This document shows, in pieces, positions 11,085-21,189 of a stretch of 64,000 nucleotides of DNA. The position numbers and the translations under genes are program-made. This stretch comes from Dryocosmus kuriphilus (Eukaryota > Arthropoda > Insecta > Hymenoptera > Cynipidae). The notes under the pieces are model-generated. The model was given only the letters and a program-made list of their open reading frames with translations. It did not search any database and was not told the DNA's origin. How positions within the stretch are numbered: position 1 is the stretch's first letter; each line of letters starts with the position of its first letter. The stretch spans positions 124,755,470 through 124,819,469 of the forward strand of contig CM076192.1 in the NCBI GenBank assembly GCA_038277395.1. Reading direction: 5' to 3'.

Positions 11085-11662
11085 GTACAACAGTACCACC
11101 ACCACAAAGAACACCCTTGGAAGACGATGTTCCTTTGACACAGGTTCTCTCAAATGGAACTGTATCAATTTTATTAAAAATGCCAAAAAATTTTAAGGTC
11201 GTTATTGGTAAGTCTAAATAATATTTTCATTTAAAAAAAATAAAAATTGTTTAAACCAATATTTAATGATTTTAATTTTTCCAGATTACAAAGAATATAA
11301 AGGGGGAAGATATCATTTTACAATTTGACCCCGCCTTCGACGACGAGGACGACGACGATGACGTCACGGAGGTAGATAGTAATGGACTAGAACCAGGCGA
11401 GATCCCTCGAAACCCAGGATTCACAGGAATTTCACCGGTGGCCCTTCGTCGTCTAGAGGAATCGAGGCAGAGTGTAGAGACGACTGCTACTGCTGTTGCT
11501 GCTGTTGTTGACGGGTCGAGGAAACGTTCCCATACCATTCATCTCGAGAATATACTAACTGTGAAGCCGCAGGTCGTTGATCTAACGAGCGATGATGACG
11601 AAGATGATGATGATGATGATCATGAGACAATAAAAAAAATTCGTCAATTTAAAAATAAATAA
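11085..11662 (+). pseudogene. Acidic Polinton accessory protein with SUMO-interacting motif
   Basis: An exon opens after TTTTTCATTACAG (11084) and runs to a GTAAGT donor at 11208, encoding a hydrophobic core (LSNGTVSILLKMP). After a 77-bp intron a second exon (11285-11662) encodes an Asp/Glu-rich stretch, a proline region, and VVDLTSDDDEDD (from 11573) before the stop. VVDLT followed by acidic residues is the classic SUMO-interacting motif. The two exons join out of frame unless the G-run at 11302-11306 is shifted, so this copy is probably broken there. No first exon with a start was found. Function unknown; nuclear targeting to SUMO-modified proteins is an inference. Confidence 0.5.
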
Positions 11663-12466
11663 ATATACCAGGTCTATTTTTCATATGTAAAGAAAAGTTT
11701 AGGGTTTAAAAAAAACATTAAAAAAAAATTGTAAATGTTAAACCACAAAAAAAAAATAGATTTAATAAATATTATTATATAATTATATTAGTATATTATT
11801 ATTGTATGTTATATACGTGTATATATTATTATAATGTAAATATTGTAAATATTTCTGGTTGTATATTTTCTCGCTTCAGTATATTTTTTATTATATTTTT
11901 TATTTACAAATTGTAATTTCTTTTTGAAACTTAAATTTAAAAAAAGTTAACAACAATCCTGTATTTACTTTCATAAAACTTACTTTAAAAAATTAAAAAA
12001 AAAGGATAGGTTAATTTTTAATAAGGTAGCTTAATTTTTTTTTCAAAATAAAATAGAGTTAGATGTAAATTTCCTTGAGTAGGATATCTAGCAGTAATAA
12101 GCGTAGGATATTTCTTTGTTTTTTCTCCTATGGGTAATACAGTTTTTCGTATCCTAGAGTTAGAAAAAGTTTATATTAATAATATATATATTGTATAAAT
12201 AGTAGAATACGTAACCAAAATTTTGATAGTGTGATGGCGGCGGCGGCGGCGGCGGCGTCGGCGGCCATGTCTCATTATAAGCTCATAGGAGACATGGACT
12301 GAGGTTTTGAGCTAATATCTTTTGTTTTTAGCTATTATTTTCAAGCTATCAGCTGATTGATGCGCGGCCGCTGCATCCAGGCCAGTGAGCTTATAAGCCT
12401 GGTTGCCACGCATTGGATTTTTAGCATATTTGGCTTTTAATTTTACAAGATTGGAGGACGTTAGAC
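11663..12466. other. Non-coding gap with GGC repeat
   Basis: AT-rich to 12230, then a (GGC)n run (12237-12263) beside a hairpin (ATGTCTC..GAGACAT, 12267-12296) and a GC-rich patch with a NotI-like GCGGCCGC (12363). No gene is visible. It is placed directly upstream of the ATPase and the late gene block, so it may hold their promoter. Confidence 0.5.
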
Positions 12467-12474
12467 TATAAAAG
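12467..12474 (+). promoter_or_regulatory. TATA box of the ATPase/late block
   Basis: TATAAAAG lies only 25 bases before the first ATG (12492). Transcription from it would start at or after that ATG, which favours the second ATG at 12510 as the true start of the ATPase. Confidence 0.5.
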
Positions 12475-12491
12475 TCATAGAATTTCGCTGC

Positions 12492-13187
12492 ATGGGTCTA
12501 TTTGTGAAAATGGATCCGAGGTGGAAACATCCCTTCACATCCATGATTTGCGGGCCTACAGGTTGTGGAAAGACGTTTTTTGTGAAAAAATGTATCCGTC
12601 ACATCGATCAGATGTGTGATGTTGTTTTTCAGCGCATAATTTTTTATTATTCGGAATGGCAACCATCCTATCTCGAATACGGAACAAATATCGATTTTCG
12701 GGAAGGTTTGCCGCAATCATCAGATTATTCCAGTGATACTCGTGCAAAATTAATAATTATTGACGATTTGATGCACGAGTCTTCTAATAATACAATAATC
12801 GATCTTTTTACCAAGGGCAGTCATCATAAAAACTTGAGTGTTATTTTTATTTCACAGAATCTCTTCCATCAGGGACATGGTCAACGTGATATATCGCTAA
12901 ATGCTAATCATATTGTTGTTTTTAAAAATCCTCGTGATCTTGCACAAATTCAGCATATGGCACGTCAAGTATTTCCTGAAAATCCAAGGTTTGTCCAGGA
13001 GGCCTACCACGATGCGACTTCTCAACCCTATGGTTATCTTCTCTTTGATTTGAAGCAATCCACTTATGATAATTCCCGTTTTAGAACGTCAATATTCCCC
13101 ACTGATCCACTTCACTACGTATACGTTCCTGTAAAAGGTATAAAAACCCAAAACTCTGCGGCATCTGTTCCAGTCATGCACCTGTGA
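12492..13187 (+). CDS. FtsK/HerA-type genome-packaging ATPase
   Basis: Intact 231-codon frame. Walker A is GPTGCGKT (residues 21-28), Walker B is LIIIDD (87-92), and a sensor-like FISQN follows (119-123). This is the Polinton packaging ATPase, which by homology to adenovirus-lineage viruses drives DNA into the capsid. The start at M7 (12510, MDPRWKHPF) fits the family and the TATA position better than the first ATG. Its last four bases overlap the next gene (ATGA). It is the best-preserved core gene here. Confidence 0.93.
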   Translation: MGLFVKMDPRWKHPFTSMICGPTGCGKTFFVKKCIRHIDQMCDVVFQRIIFYYSEWQPSYLEYGTNIDFREGLPQSSDYSSDTRAKLIIIDDLMHESSNNTIIDLFTKGSHHKNLSVIFISQNLFHQGHGQRDISLNANHIVVFKNPRDLAQIQHMARQVFPENPRFVQEAYHDATSQPYGYLLFDLKQSTYDNSRFRTSIFPTDPLHYVYVPVKGIKTQNSAASVPVMHL

Positions 13188-13559
13188 TGAAGTCGAAAAC
13201 ACGTAAGCACGTCATAGGTGTGAAAAACGCCGCAGAATTGCGAGCTTTATTTCATCTAAACGCTAATCAACGGCGAGTACTACTTAAAGTAGCCGACCCA
13301 AAACTTATTAAATGTCTATGTGAGTGCGCGTTAAACATTTCACACGGGAATGTTCCTTTGAAAAAAAGTGAAAAACTAAAGTTGAAAAACCACAGACATG
13401 CATTACGTAAATTGGCCACACCACGCGGTACATGGAAAAGTAAAAAAACGGTTCATTGTACAAAAAGGTGGTGGATTTTTACCGCTTTTGATAGCACCCA
13501 TCATCAGTACCCTTCTTTCGCGTCTTTTTTCATCATCATCATCATCAACCTCATCGTAA
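13184..13559 (+). pseudogene. pX-like small basic capsid protein (one frameshift)
   Basis: Starts MMKSKTRKHVIG and is Lys/Arg-rich for about 85 residues. After the A-run at 13442-13448 the coding frame moves: QKGGGFLPLLIAP appears in another frame and ends at the TAA at 13557. The Gly-Gly-rich hydrophobic C-terminus after a basic domain is the conserved Polinton pattern likened to adenovirus pX/mu, a DNA-condensing core protein. The role in this element is inferred from the family. Confidence 0.65.
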
Positions 13560-13567
13560 ATAATTCC

Positions 13568-14475
13568 ATGGAGCATGCTCGGAAAATGGTACTCATACCC
13601 AGCGATCGCCTGTCACAACTCCAACACCAGCCTTTAACTTCGCAACATTTTTCACAACCAGAACACGAACAAAATGACGTGCAAAATACACATTTTTTTC
13701 TACCAACTACCCAGACTCCTGGTAACCCGCGCAGTAGGTTGGATATCGAAATGAGTGAAATTTTAAACTCCACATCAGTGAAAGATGACCGTGAAAAATG
13801 GAAATGTACCAACAAGTGTTGCAAAAATATCTTTTCTTTAGCGAAGAATCTCGAAAATCATCATTGAAGAAGAAGAAGTGGAATAATATAGAAGCGGAGG
13901 AGGGGGAGGAGAGGAATAATTTGGTAGACGACACAACTCTGCCTATTGAGGATATTATTGCATCAGTTCCGAAAACATACAAAAGTAAGGCTGTATTATT
14001 ATCAGATCAATTACAAAAATCGGGTATAGAAGAGAGATTATATTGGAATAAAAAAGGTACAGCTTTTATCGATGGACGTCGAGTGGAAAATTCAGCCATT
14101 GACGATCTTATAAACGACGCATTGCGATGTAGAAAAAGAGTTGTGGTTCCTGGTAGAAAGGAGTTGGCCCGTTTCCTTCGTGAAATATCCATACCGCGAG
14201 AACTTGTTGGAAATAACGACTATTGGAAAGCTTCGCTGATTGTAAGTATTTCACCAAGAAAAACCTCAACACCACTTAAGCGAAAAAATAAGGTTAAAAA
14301 ATCACGGAATGAATCCACAATTCCTTATTCGTCTATTCTAACAGAGGACGAAGACGACGACGAACAGTGGGATAGTAACAAAGAAAACGGTAGTGCTAGC
14401 AGTAGCGAAGATACTTTGATACAAAATACAACGCGCGGAAAGGGACGTTGGATGTCTCTTAGTCTACGAGAATGA
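13568..14475 (+). pseudogene. Conserved Polinton protein of unknown function, upstream of integrase (one frameshift)
   Basis: Starts MEHARKMVLIPSD at 13568. The frame shifts near 13797 (DREKWK region) and continues through MYQQVLQKYLFF, a globular segment (PIEDIIASVPKTYKSKA to the REISIPRELVG region) and an acidic tail to the TGA at 14473-14475. This architecture recurs in insect Polintons directly before the integrase. Four bases overlap the integrase ATG. No enzymatic motif is seen. Confidence 0.65.
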
Positions 14476-15563
14476 AAGTATTGGAGGATTTGTACCATAT
14501 CCCACAACATCAGGCGTCATACTCGGGCGCTGAAAAACTTGTACAGGCTACGAGAAATAAATTATCACGTAAGGAGGTTGTAAATTGGTTAAAAAGTCAA
14601 GATAGTTTTAATCTTCATCGTCCAGTGAGGAAACGTTTCAGAAGAGCGCACTATAACATTGATAATGTAGATAATCTATGGGAGGCAGATTTAGTTGATT
14701 TGCAATCCTTAAAAACATACAATGATAATTATTCATTCATTTTGGTTGTGATCGATGTATTTAGCAAACATGAATGGGTTGAAAACCTTAAAAACAAGTC
14801 TACGCAAGAGGTAAAAACTGCTTTTACCAGCAATCTGGAGAAAAGTAATAATCGTATTCCAATTTGTCTGCAAACTGACAAGGGAAAAGAATTTATCGGA
14901 GCAAGTTTTCACAAATTTCTTCAAGATCGTGATATAAAGTTTAGAGTTGCGCGCGATCCTACTGTCAAAGCCGCTGTTGTCGAACGTTTTAATCGTACTC
15001 TCAAAGAGAGCATGTGGCGATATTTTACACATCGAAACACTCACAGATATATTGATATCCTTCAACAACTTGTAACAGCATACAATAATACACGTCATTC
15101 TAGTATTTGAATGCCACCGTCTGATGTAACTCTAGAAAGCGCATCCATCGCGCGAAAAAATTTACAACGTCGCTATTTAAATAACGACAAAAAGAAAAAA
15201 CCTAAGTACAACGCTGGTGACGTCGTACGCATCAGTCGTGCACGAGGCACCTTCGAGAAAGGTTACGAATCCGGGTGGAGTGAGGAATTGTTTATTATTA
15301 AAGGTGCCAAAACGTGGAGGACATATTCACCTATTGTTTACGAATTGGCTGATTTGACAGGCGAAGTCATTGACGGAATTTTTTGCGAACAAGAATTGTC
15401 AGATGTCAAGAATAGAGATCTGCAGAACGAGGAGTTTATTGTTGAAAAATTGCTTCGAACGCGTGGAAAAGGTTCTAAAAAAGAAGTTTTAGTCAAGTGG
15501 GTTGGATATCCTGCTAAATTCAATTCCTGGATACCCGCTTCTGAAATAAAAAAACTAAAATGA
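14472..15563 (+). pseudogene. Retroviral-type integrase with C-terminal chromodomain (one internal stop)
   Basis: N-terminal helical region, then a D,D-E catalytic core with D73 (WEADLVD), D136 (LQTDKGKEF) and E171 (VVERFNRT). A TGA at 15108-15110 interrupts the frame, which otherwise continues without a shift to 15563. The C-terminal region ends in a chromodomain (EEFIVEKLLRTRGKG, then VLVKWVGYP and SWIPA) that in other elements binds methylated histone tails and directs integration. All catalytic residues are present; the stop alone truncates the tail. Confidence 0.92.
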
Positions 15564-16530
15564 ATGAAGATCAGTTTTATCTCATTCGACCGAGTGACAG
15601 TAGTATGAAATACTATCCCGACAATACAATCACACATTTTACAACACAGCTACCTCAAGAAATTCGTTTACAAGGGCGTTGGGCAGTTGCTCTGACAGAG
15701 ATCCAGTTTCCACGCTCATTTCTTCATGTGCGACATGCAGATGTATTAGAGAATCGGCTTGTACTCATGTTTAATGGCACATAATTCAATGCTGTACGAC
15801 CAGAGAAAAAATGGGATTTCTTTGACAAAAACACTGATGATAAAATGAATGGTAAAGATGTCGTGCAAAAATTTAAATTGCCTAGAATAAATCAGCTTGA
15901 AGCTGGTTCACCTAAAAACTGCTCTAAAACGGAGAAAAAAAGACTACAAATTCTGATTGGTATGTGGTTGAAGCCAATTGTAGCATTTTTTCCGTCGGGT
16001 GTATACGAGTCTGTAAGTGAGTTGGTGAGTGCTATAAATAATACACCAGAAATAAGTAAACATATTCGCTTACAACATGACCCTTTAAACAATAAGTACA
16101 TCATAGTGGAAAAAATTTGTAAAGATGACTGTATACAAACTGGTGACCATTTTCTTGTAATAAGCGAGAAAATTTCACGTATTCTCGGTTTTGCACCAGA
16201 AACATTGTTACCAACTGATTCTTACACAGCTTGTCAGCCACCGAGTCTGACTAATGGATTGCCTGAAAAACTCTTCGTCTATTGTGATTTTGTGAACCGC
16301 GCATCGTTGGCGATGTAAAATCACCACTTTTGAGAGTTGTGTCTGTCAATTCAAAAAAATATACATTTGGATCCACACAGGTGGCATATTTTTCAGCACC
16401 TCATTACATACCTCTACTTCATACCGGATTTCGGACTATTGAAATAGATATAAGGGACCGTCTTGGACTTCCGATACCATTCGAGACTGGATCATTGACA
16501 GTGACGCTTCATTTTAAACGAATAGACTAG
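15560..16530 (+). pseudogene. Penton-like minor capsid protein (broken)
   Basis: Starts MNEDQFYLIRPSDSSMKYYPDN, four bases overlapping the integrase stop. The family is the Polinton single-jelly-roll minor capsid protein that forms vertices. The frame stops at 15782-15784, resumes from about 15845 (KFKLPRIN to FVYCDFV), shifts near 16290, and finishes in 16330-16530 (YFSAPHYIPLLHTGFRTIEI to FKRID). Two breaks at least. Confidence 0.8.
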
Positions 16531-16557
16531 TTGTGATTTTCCATTCATAAAACAAAA

Positions 16558-17145
16558 ATGACTCACTACGATAATTACTACACAAATCAGGTTGAAGGAG
16601 GAGGAGGACTTTCTCAAATCTATATTGGATCTCCCTACCAAAGAGGACACGGAATTGGCAGCTTTCTTGGCGGACTCTTTCGTCGTGTTTTACCGTTTTT
16701 AACTCGTTGCGCACGCATCATCGGCAAGAAGGCGCTACGCACGGGTATAAACGTTATTGACGACTTGGAGCACAATATTCCGTTGAAGATCGCCGTGAAA
16801 ACACGTCTCGGGGAAACTAGATTGAATTTAAAGGAACGCGCTATGGACAAGGTACAAAATCTCATGAGTGGCTCAGGGTATAAAACACTGCTCAAGAGAC
16901 GGAAACTTCAGTCAATCGGTGAACTTGGTGCGTTGTGTCTCGCGGATAAAATCATCGAATCAGGAACGAGGAAGAAGAAGACAAACAGAAAGACTAAGAA
17001 GAAAGTGAAAAGATTGTCAAAAGTTAAAAATAAGAAGAAGAAGAAGAAGACGAAGGGTGAAAGCATTAAACGCAAAGCGACAGTGAAAAAGCGCAGAAAA
17101 TCCAAGAAGAAGAAGTCCATTTTAGATATTTTCGGGGCTAAATAA
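16558..17145 (+). CDS. pVI-like membrane-active/virion protein
   Basis: Intact, 195 aa. A Tyr/Gly-rich N-terminus leads to RGHGIGSFLGGLFRRVLPFL (residues 29-48), a likely amphipathic helix, and then KKALRTG. Residues 135-195 are almost all Lys/Arg (TKKKVKR, KKRRKSKKKK), suitable for DNA or RNA binding. The Gly-rich amphipathic N-terminus fits the Polinton/adintovirus protein likened to adenovirus pVI, which disrupts membranes after protease cleavage. It lies between the penton-like and major capsid genes. Function is by analogy. Confidence 0.7.
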   Translation: MTHYDNYYTNQVEGGGGLSQIYIGSPYQRGHGIGSFLGGLFRRVLPFLTRCARIIGKKALRTGINVIDDLEHNIPLKIAVKTRLGETRLNLKERAMDKVQNLMSGSGYKTLLKRRKLQSIGELGALCLADKIIESGTRKKKTNRKTKKKVKRLSKVKNKKKKKKTKGESIKRKATVKKRRKSKKKKSILDIFGAK

Positions 17146-17157
17146 TAATTTACGAAA

Positions 17158-18473
17158 ATGTCTTTCTTACATTCACACTCGTGTGAATGTGTGAAATCAG
17201 AACTTGATCTGTTTTCCTTACCACCAACTCAAACGTCAATAGAGGGTTCTCAGTGGGTTCACTATAAACCAGTTTCATCGCTCACTGATGATGCTCCTAT
17301 TGAATTTGTTGTCCCCGGCAATGGAGAAGAGTACATTTATTTACCACATACTATGTTGAATCTCAGGATAGCACTACATACACCAGAAAAAACAGAAGAA
17401 AATAAAGATTTTATTGGTCAAATCGGTCCTGTTAATAATATACTACATTCAATGTTTAATCAGGTGGATGTGTACTATAATCAAAAATTAGTATCACCAC
17501 CAAATAATGCTTATGCATACAGAGCATATATTGAAACATTACTCAACTATGGGCCTGCTGCAAAAGCAAGTCATCTTACATCATCTTTATGGGCAGATGC
17601 CACCTCTGGATACATGGAATATACGGCTAAGGAGAATAAAGGATTGGCGATCCGTCGTAATTTTTTTGGTGGTGGAAAAAAGATCGACTTGATTGGTCAT
17701 ATACACTGTGATGTTTTCAATCAGGATAAATTTCTGTTGAACGGTGTCGAGCTCCGTCTTCGTCTCGTACGTTCTAAAGATTCCTTTTGTCTCATGGATC
17801 CTACGGGTCAAGCATACATTGATATTGAAGAAGCCACTCTTCTTGTTCGTCGAGCAAAAATTAGTCCTGGCATTTTACTTGCTGACGCAAAAGCACTTGC
17901 TCAAGGGACAGCCAAATATCCCATTACTAGAGTAGAAGGGAAAACACTAACCATTCATTCGGGTGTGCAGAGTGAGAGTCTTGATAACCTCGTACTTGGT
18001 CAACTACCAAAAAGAATAATCATCGGATTCGTCGACAATGTCGCATACAATGGAAACGCGAAAAAACCCCCTTCAATTTTCAAAATTACAAAATTAATCA
18101 CTTTTCGCTCTATGTGGATGGCATGCAGATTCCATCGAAACCGATCCAACCAGACTTTACAAAAAATAGTCTCTACGTTGAGGCATACAACTCATTGTTT
18201 ACAGGATGTGGTATTCACTTCCTCAATGAAGGAAATAGTATAGATCGTGACGATTATGCAGGTGGATACTGTCTTTTCGCATTTGATCTTACGCCCGATT
18301 TATCAGCGCACTGTTACTCGCATTGGAATCTTGTAAAACATGGATCTTTAAGAATTGAGGTTCGTTTCGAAGAAGCACTTGAACATACCATTAATTGTCT
18401 TGTTTATGCCGAATACGACAATGTTCTGGAAATTGACAGTTCAAGGCAAGTTATAGCAGACTACAGCGGTTGA
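17158..18473 (+). pseudogene. Major capsid protein, double jelly-roll (one frameshift)
   Basis: Starts MSFLHSHSCECVKSELDLFS and has the conserved SIEGSQWVHYKPVSSLTDD segment of Polinton hexon-like capsid proteins. The frame is open to about 18090, shifts, and continues in 18105-18473 (LYVDGMQIPSKP to QVIADYSG). Total length of about 438 residues is close to normal for the family. Only 12 bases separate it from the pVI-like gene, so the two were probably co-transcribed. Confidence 0.9.
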
Positions 18474-18479
18474 TTGAAC

Positions 18480-18926
18480 ATAAAACAAGATTCAACACGT
18501 ATCAAGACCAGTTTAAACCTGCTTGCGTGTGAAAACAGTTTACGCAAAAGATACATCCGCTCCTGCCAACGGCTTTTTGTAACAAAAGACGCATGTCTAA
18601 ATCTGAATTTTAAGCATATCTATACGTGAAGAGAACACACATAGCCACACGTGAACACCTGTCACCTGACAAATTTATACAGAAGAACCGCTTGGCTAAA
18701 CAGGTTTGAACATGTTGAGACTTGAAAACACATGCTCTTGCGCACGCATCTACCATTGGATTTTTTGTGTGGAATGGGAAGGCCATTATATCTAGATGGG
18801 ATATAAGCCGCGAGACCTCAGTTATCATGCGTTGCTGGTAAAAAACACTTGGTACATCTTAAAACTTTTCACGCGTACGGTCGCCGTCGTTGCCGCAGTC
18901 CTCGTCCTCGTTGTGAAGTTATCACT
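18480..18926 (+). promoter_or_regulatory. Gap with TATA-like sequence and initiator before the exonuclease-like gene
   Basis: About 450 non-coding bases. TTATATCT (18786) and ATATAAG (18801) are followed by CTCAGTTATC at 18817-18826, an arthropod initiator. This suggests a separate promoter for the last two genes. Confidence 0.35.
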
Positions 18927-19548
18927 ATGGTTGACTATGTAATCGAAATTCAAGGCTTTCGCGATATTGATGATAATTTTCTACCGAAAGAAGTAGCTGT
19001 CGTCACACTGGATCACAAGTTCATAGGTCACTGGATTGCAGCACCACCTCATCTTTTTTGTGAACTTTCATCATGCGTGAAACAACAAAATAATTGGCTC
19101 TCACGATACTACCATGGTATCGAGTGGTTCGAAGGAGATATTTCTATGAAGTTTCTCTACTCCAATCTCCGCAACATAGCCACATCTGCAGCAACAATTT
19201 ACACACGGGGGGCGTGAAAAAGCTAAATTACTCCAAAAAATAATGAGTAGACAAATTGTTAACCTAGAGGAATTAACCTGTCCTACATTCAAACAACTAC
19301 AGGACAAACGAGAGTATTGCTTTCATCATGAAATCAAAAAGGAGGAGTATTTCGCATGTGCTTTCAATAACGCGATGAAGCTCAAGCGCTGGCTCTGTAG
19401 ACAACGACAGGAACATGTACGATTACTGAACAACAAACGAAACGGCATACTATCTGAAAAACATCCGTTTTTGCTAAATATCACATCGAGGACGAGGACG
19501 AGGACTGTTATTGACGGTGAGAAAAAAGAAAAAGATAACTTCAGCTGA
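18927..19548 (+). pseudogene. Exonuclease-like (RNase H fold?) Polinton protein (one frameshift)
   Basis: The start is best placed at MVDYVIEIQGF (18927), not 78 bases upstream. YVIEIQGF..FLPKEVAVV mimics the first motif of DnaQ-type exonucleases (DIE..P.EIA), but with E-I-Q in place of D-x-E. Then come GIEWFEGD, IYTRG and a CPTF..HH..CA..NA pattern. The frame shifts in the G-run at 19207-19212 and ends at 19548. The same protein type recurs in insect mobile elements. Catalysis is doubtful because acidic residues differ from the exonuclease consensus. Confidence 0.5.
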
Positions 19549-19965
19549 CACGAGCTCACACAGTCGGTGTGTACCCGGCTGATCAGATACCGAGAACTTG
19601 GACACGTCCTGCTGCTATAGTTATTAACACAGATGACCACACAAAGCCTGGCACACACTGGGTTGCCATCTTCGTCGGTGGAACAGGTAGAGGAATATAC
19701 TTCGACAGCTACGGATTACCGCCGCTTATTCCTCATCATCTTCATCGTTTACGGGGACTGTACACTCTTCAGATAGAACACGAAACTACTTCAGAGTGCC
19801 TCTTCGAACGTGTGTGGTCAGTTTTGCATTATTTTTTTGCATTATATGTGTAGGGGGTATTCTTTTAGCGAGTTTATTACACTTTTTTCCGATAATCTTG
19901 TGAAAAATGATCAAACAGTGGCGCGATTTCATAAAAGACTTTTGGCTAAACATAACCTGACTTGA
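19542..19965 (+). pseudogene. Adenain-type cysteine protease (one frameshift, start lost)
   Basis: GVYPADQIP leads into KPGTHWVAIF (catalytic His) and IYFDSYGLPPL (acidic residue and Gly-Leu-Pro). The frame shifts at about 19770-19800, after which NVCGQFC supplies the catalytic Cys and the C-terminus runs to the TGA at 19963. This is the C5 adenain family that matures virion proteins in adenoviruses and Polintons. No ATG is found in frame; a TAA lies at 19536, so the N-terminus is degraded. Confidence 0.85.
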
Positions 19966-20690
19966 AAAAAAAATGTATCAAGAAGTGAAAGTGGCAGTGG
20001 TAGGGGTCACTGCGCATGCTCACCCCAGAGCTGCAGTCGACTTGAATCTTGTGTACAGACATGTTCTTCGAAACTTGCAACTTTGTATCTACTTTAATCA
20101 ATATCTCTTTTATCACTAATAGGTTAGAATCTTTTAACGAAAATATTTTCTTCGTTGTTGGTCTCGTCTATTTCTTTTCATACATTTATCGTGTCTCTTT
20201 CTATCATGCTACGTTAACATATTATAAGTCCCCCATCTCGTAAGCTAAGAAGATTTTTTAAAATGATTTTTGCATTACATATTTAGATTTAACTCATCCC
20301 TGAATTTTTTACTATACACATTTGTCTTTCTACGCACTCGTTCGTTTACATATGTGTCTGTGTGTGTGTATGTGTGTTCGCATCTACATATATATTTTTT
20401 TCTGTGCGTTTATATTTTAATCATAGAATAATCACACGTGTATTTCTAGATATAGAATTTTTCGAAAAAAACAATAAAAAAAGATGAGTGTAAAAACTTA
20501 AAAATATTTGTTTTTATTTCAAAAGTCTTTTCCCACTTAAATAAAAGGTTATATTAACATAAGTACAATTATAATTAATTATATAGTAAATTAAATAATA
20601 TACGTCTATTAAGTACCTACATTATCTCTCATTCTAGAAAGTATAATTAACATAATTAGTATTTTAATTACTCCTGTCCCATTCCACCTA
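19966..20690. other. AT-rich non-coding right flank of the provirus
   Basis: No gene. A TG-rich microsatellite (20340-20385) and low-complexity A/T sequence. The right Polinton terminus should lie here, but no inverted repeat to the left end was recognised. Confidence 0.5.
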
Positions 20691-20789
20691 GGCTTTGTCA
20701 TCTCAAAAAAATACCATCCCCTCTCCTCTCAGGTCAATCCTCCCCAATACAGACAAAATTCATAACTTCCCCCTCCACACCAATTTGAC

Positions 20790-21062
20790 GACTCTCATTA
20801 TCCAATCACAAAAAACCACACCCATTCCTTTTCAATTACTCCCCACCCTCTCGACCAATCAGAAGAGACCACATTCTTCCATTACCCCCCACTCCTTGTA
20901 ATTAGGCATAGTCATTAACCAATCAGGAAGGCCACGCCCCTTAATTACCCCCCACTACTCTCTAAGTACCAACTTACGTCGACCAACCAGAGAGAAGCCA
21001 CGCCCACTCATTACCCCCCACTCCTTCCCCTAGGCTCCGCCCACGACCAATCAGAGGCCGTC
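20790..21062 (+). repeat. 64-bp tandem repeat with CCAAT and GC/CACGCCC boxes
   Basis: CCAATCA or CCAACCA occurs at 20802, 20855, 20919, 20983 and 21047. Each is followed by a purine patch, CCACGCCC or CCACACCC, and ATTACCCCCCACTCC. The last three intervals are exactly 64 bases. It is C-rich in an AT-rich setting. The composition is that of an NF-Y/KLF-type promoter, but it could equally be a satellite. Confidence 0.75.
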
Positions 21063-21189
21063 CTATGGCTCGGGTTATCTACTCCTGTAAACCTACCCGT
21101 TAAACATGTGTACTTGTTGCAATTACCTTTTGCAATTTGGCATATTTTGGAGGGTTCTTTCAAAAACCGCCTGTTTAACGTATTATAAT

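Larger units (their letters stand above)
1..20600 (+). mobile_element. Degraded Polinton/Maverick (adintovirus-like) provirus
   Basis: The plus strand carries, in order, protein-primed PolB, an acidic accessory gene, packaging ATPase, pX-like gene, conserved ORF, integrase, penton-like protein, pVI-like protein, major capsid protein, exonuclease-like protein and adenain-type protease. One accessory gene is on the minus strand at the left. This is the Polinton/Maverick complement: a self-synthesising DNA transposon with virion genes. Many frameshifts and stops and two foreign insertions show that this copy is dead. I could not find the terminal inverted repeats, so both ends are approximate; the left end may lie outside the window and the right end somewhere after 19.97 kb. 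Confidence 0.93.

Noticed and set aside
8548..15110. Recoded TGA stops in the Polinton
   Set aside because: A TAA and many frameshifts occur too, and the affected positions do not share one residue, so ordinary decay is simpler.
16908..17120. Minus-strand Phe-rich ORF that looks membrane-like
   Set aside because: Complement of the Lys-rich tail of the pVI-like gene.
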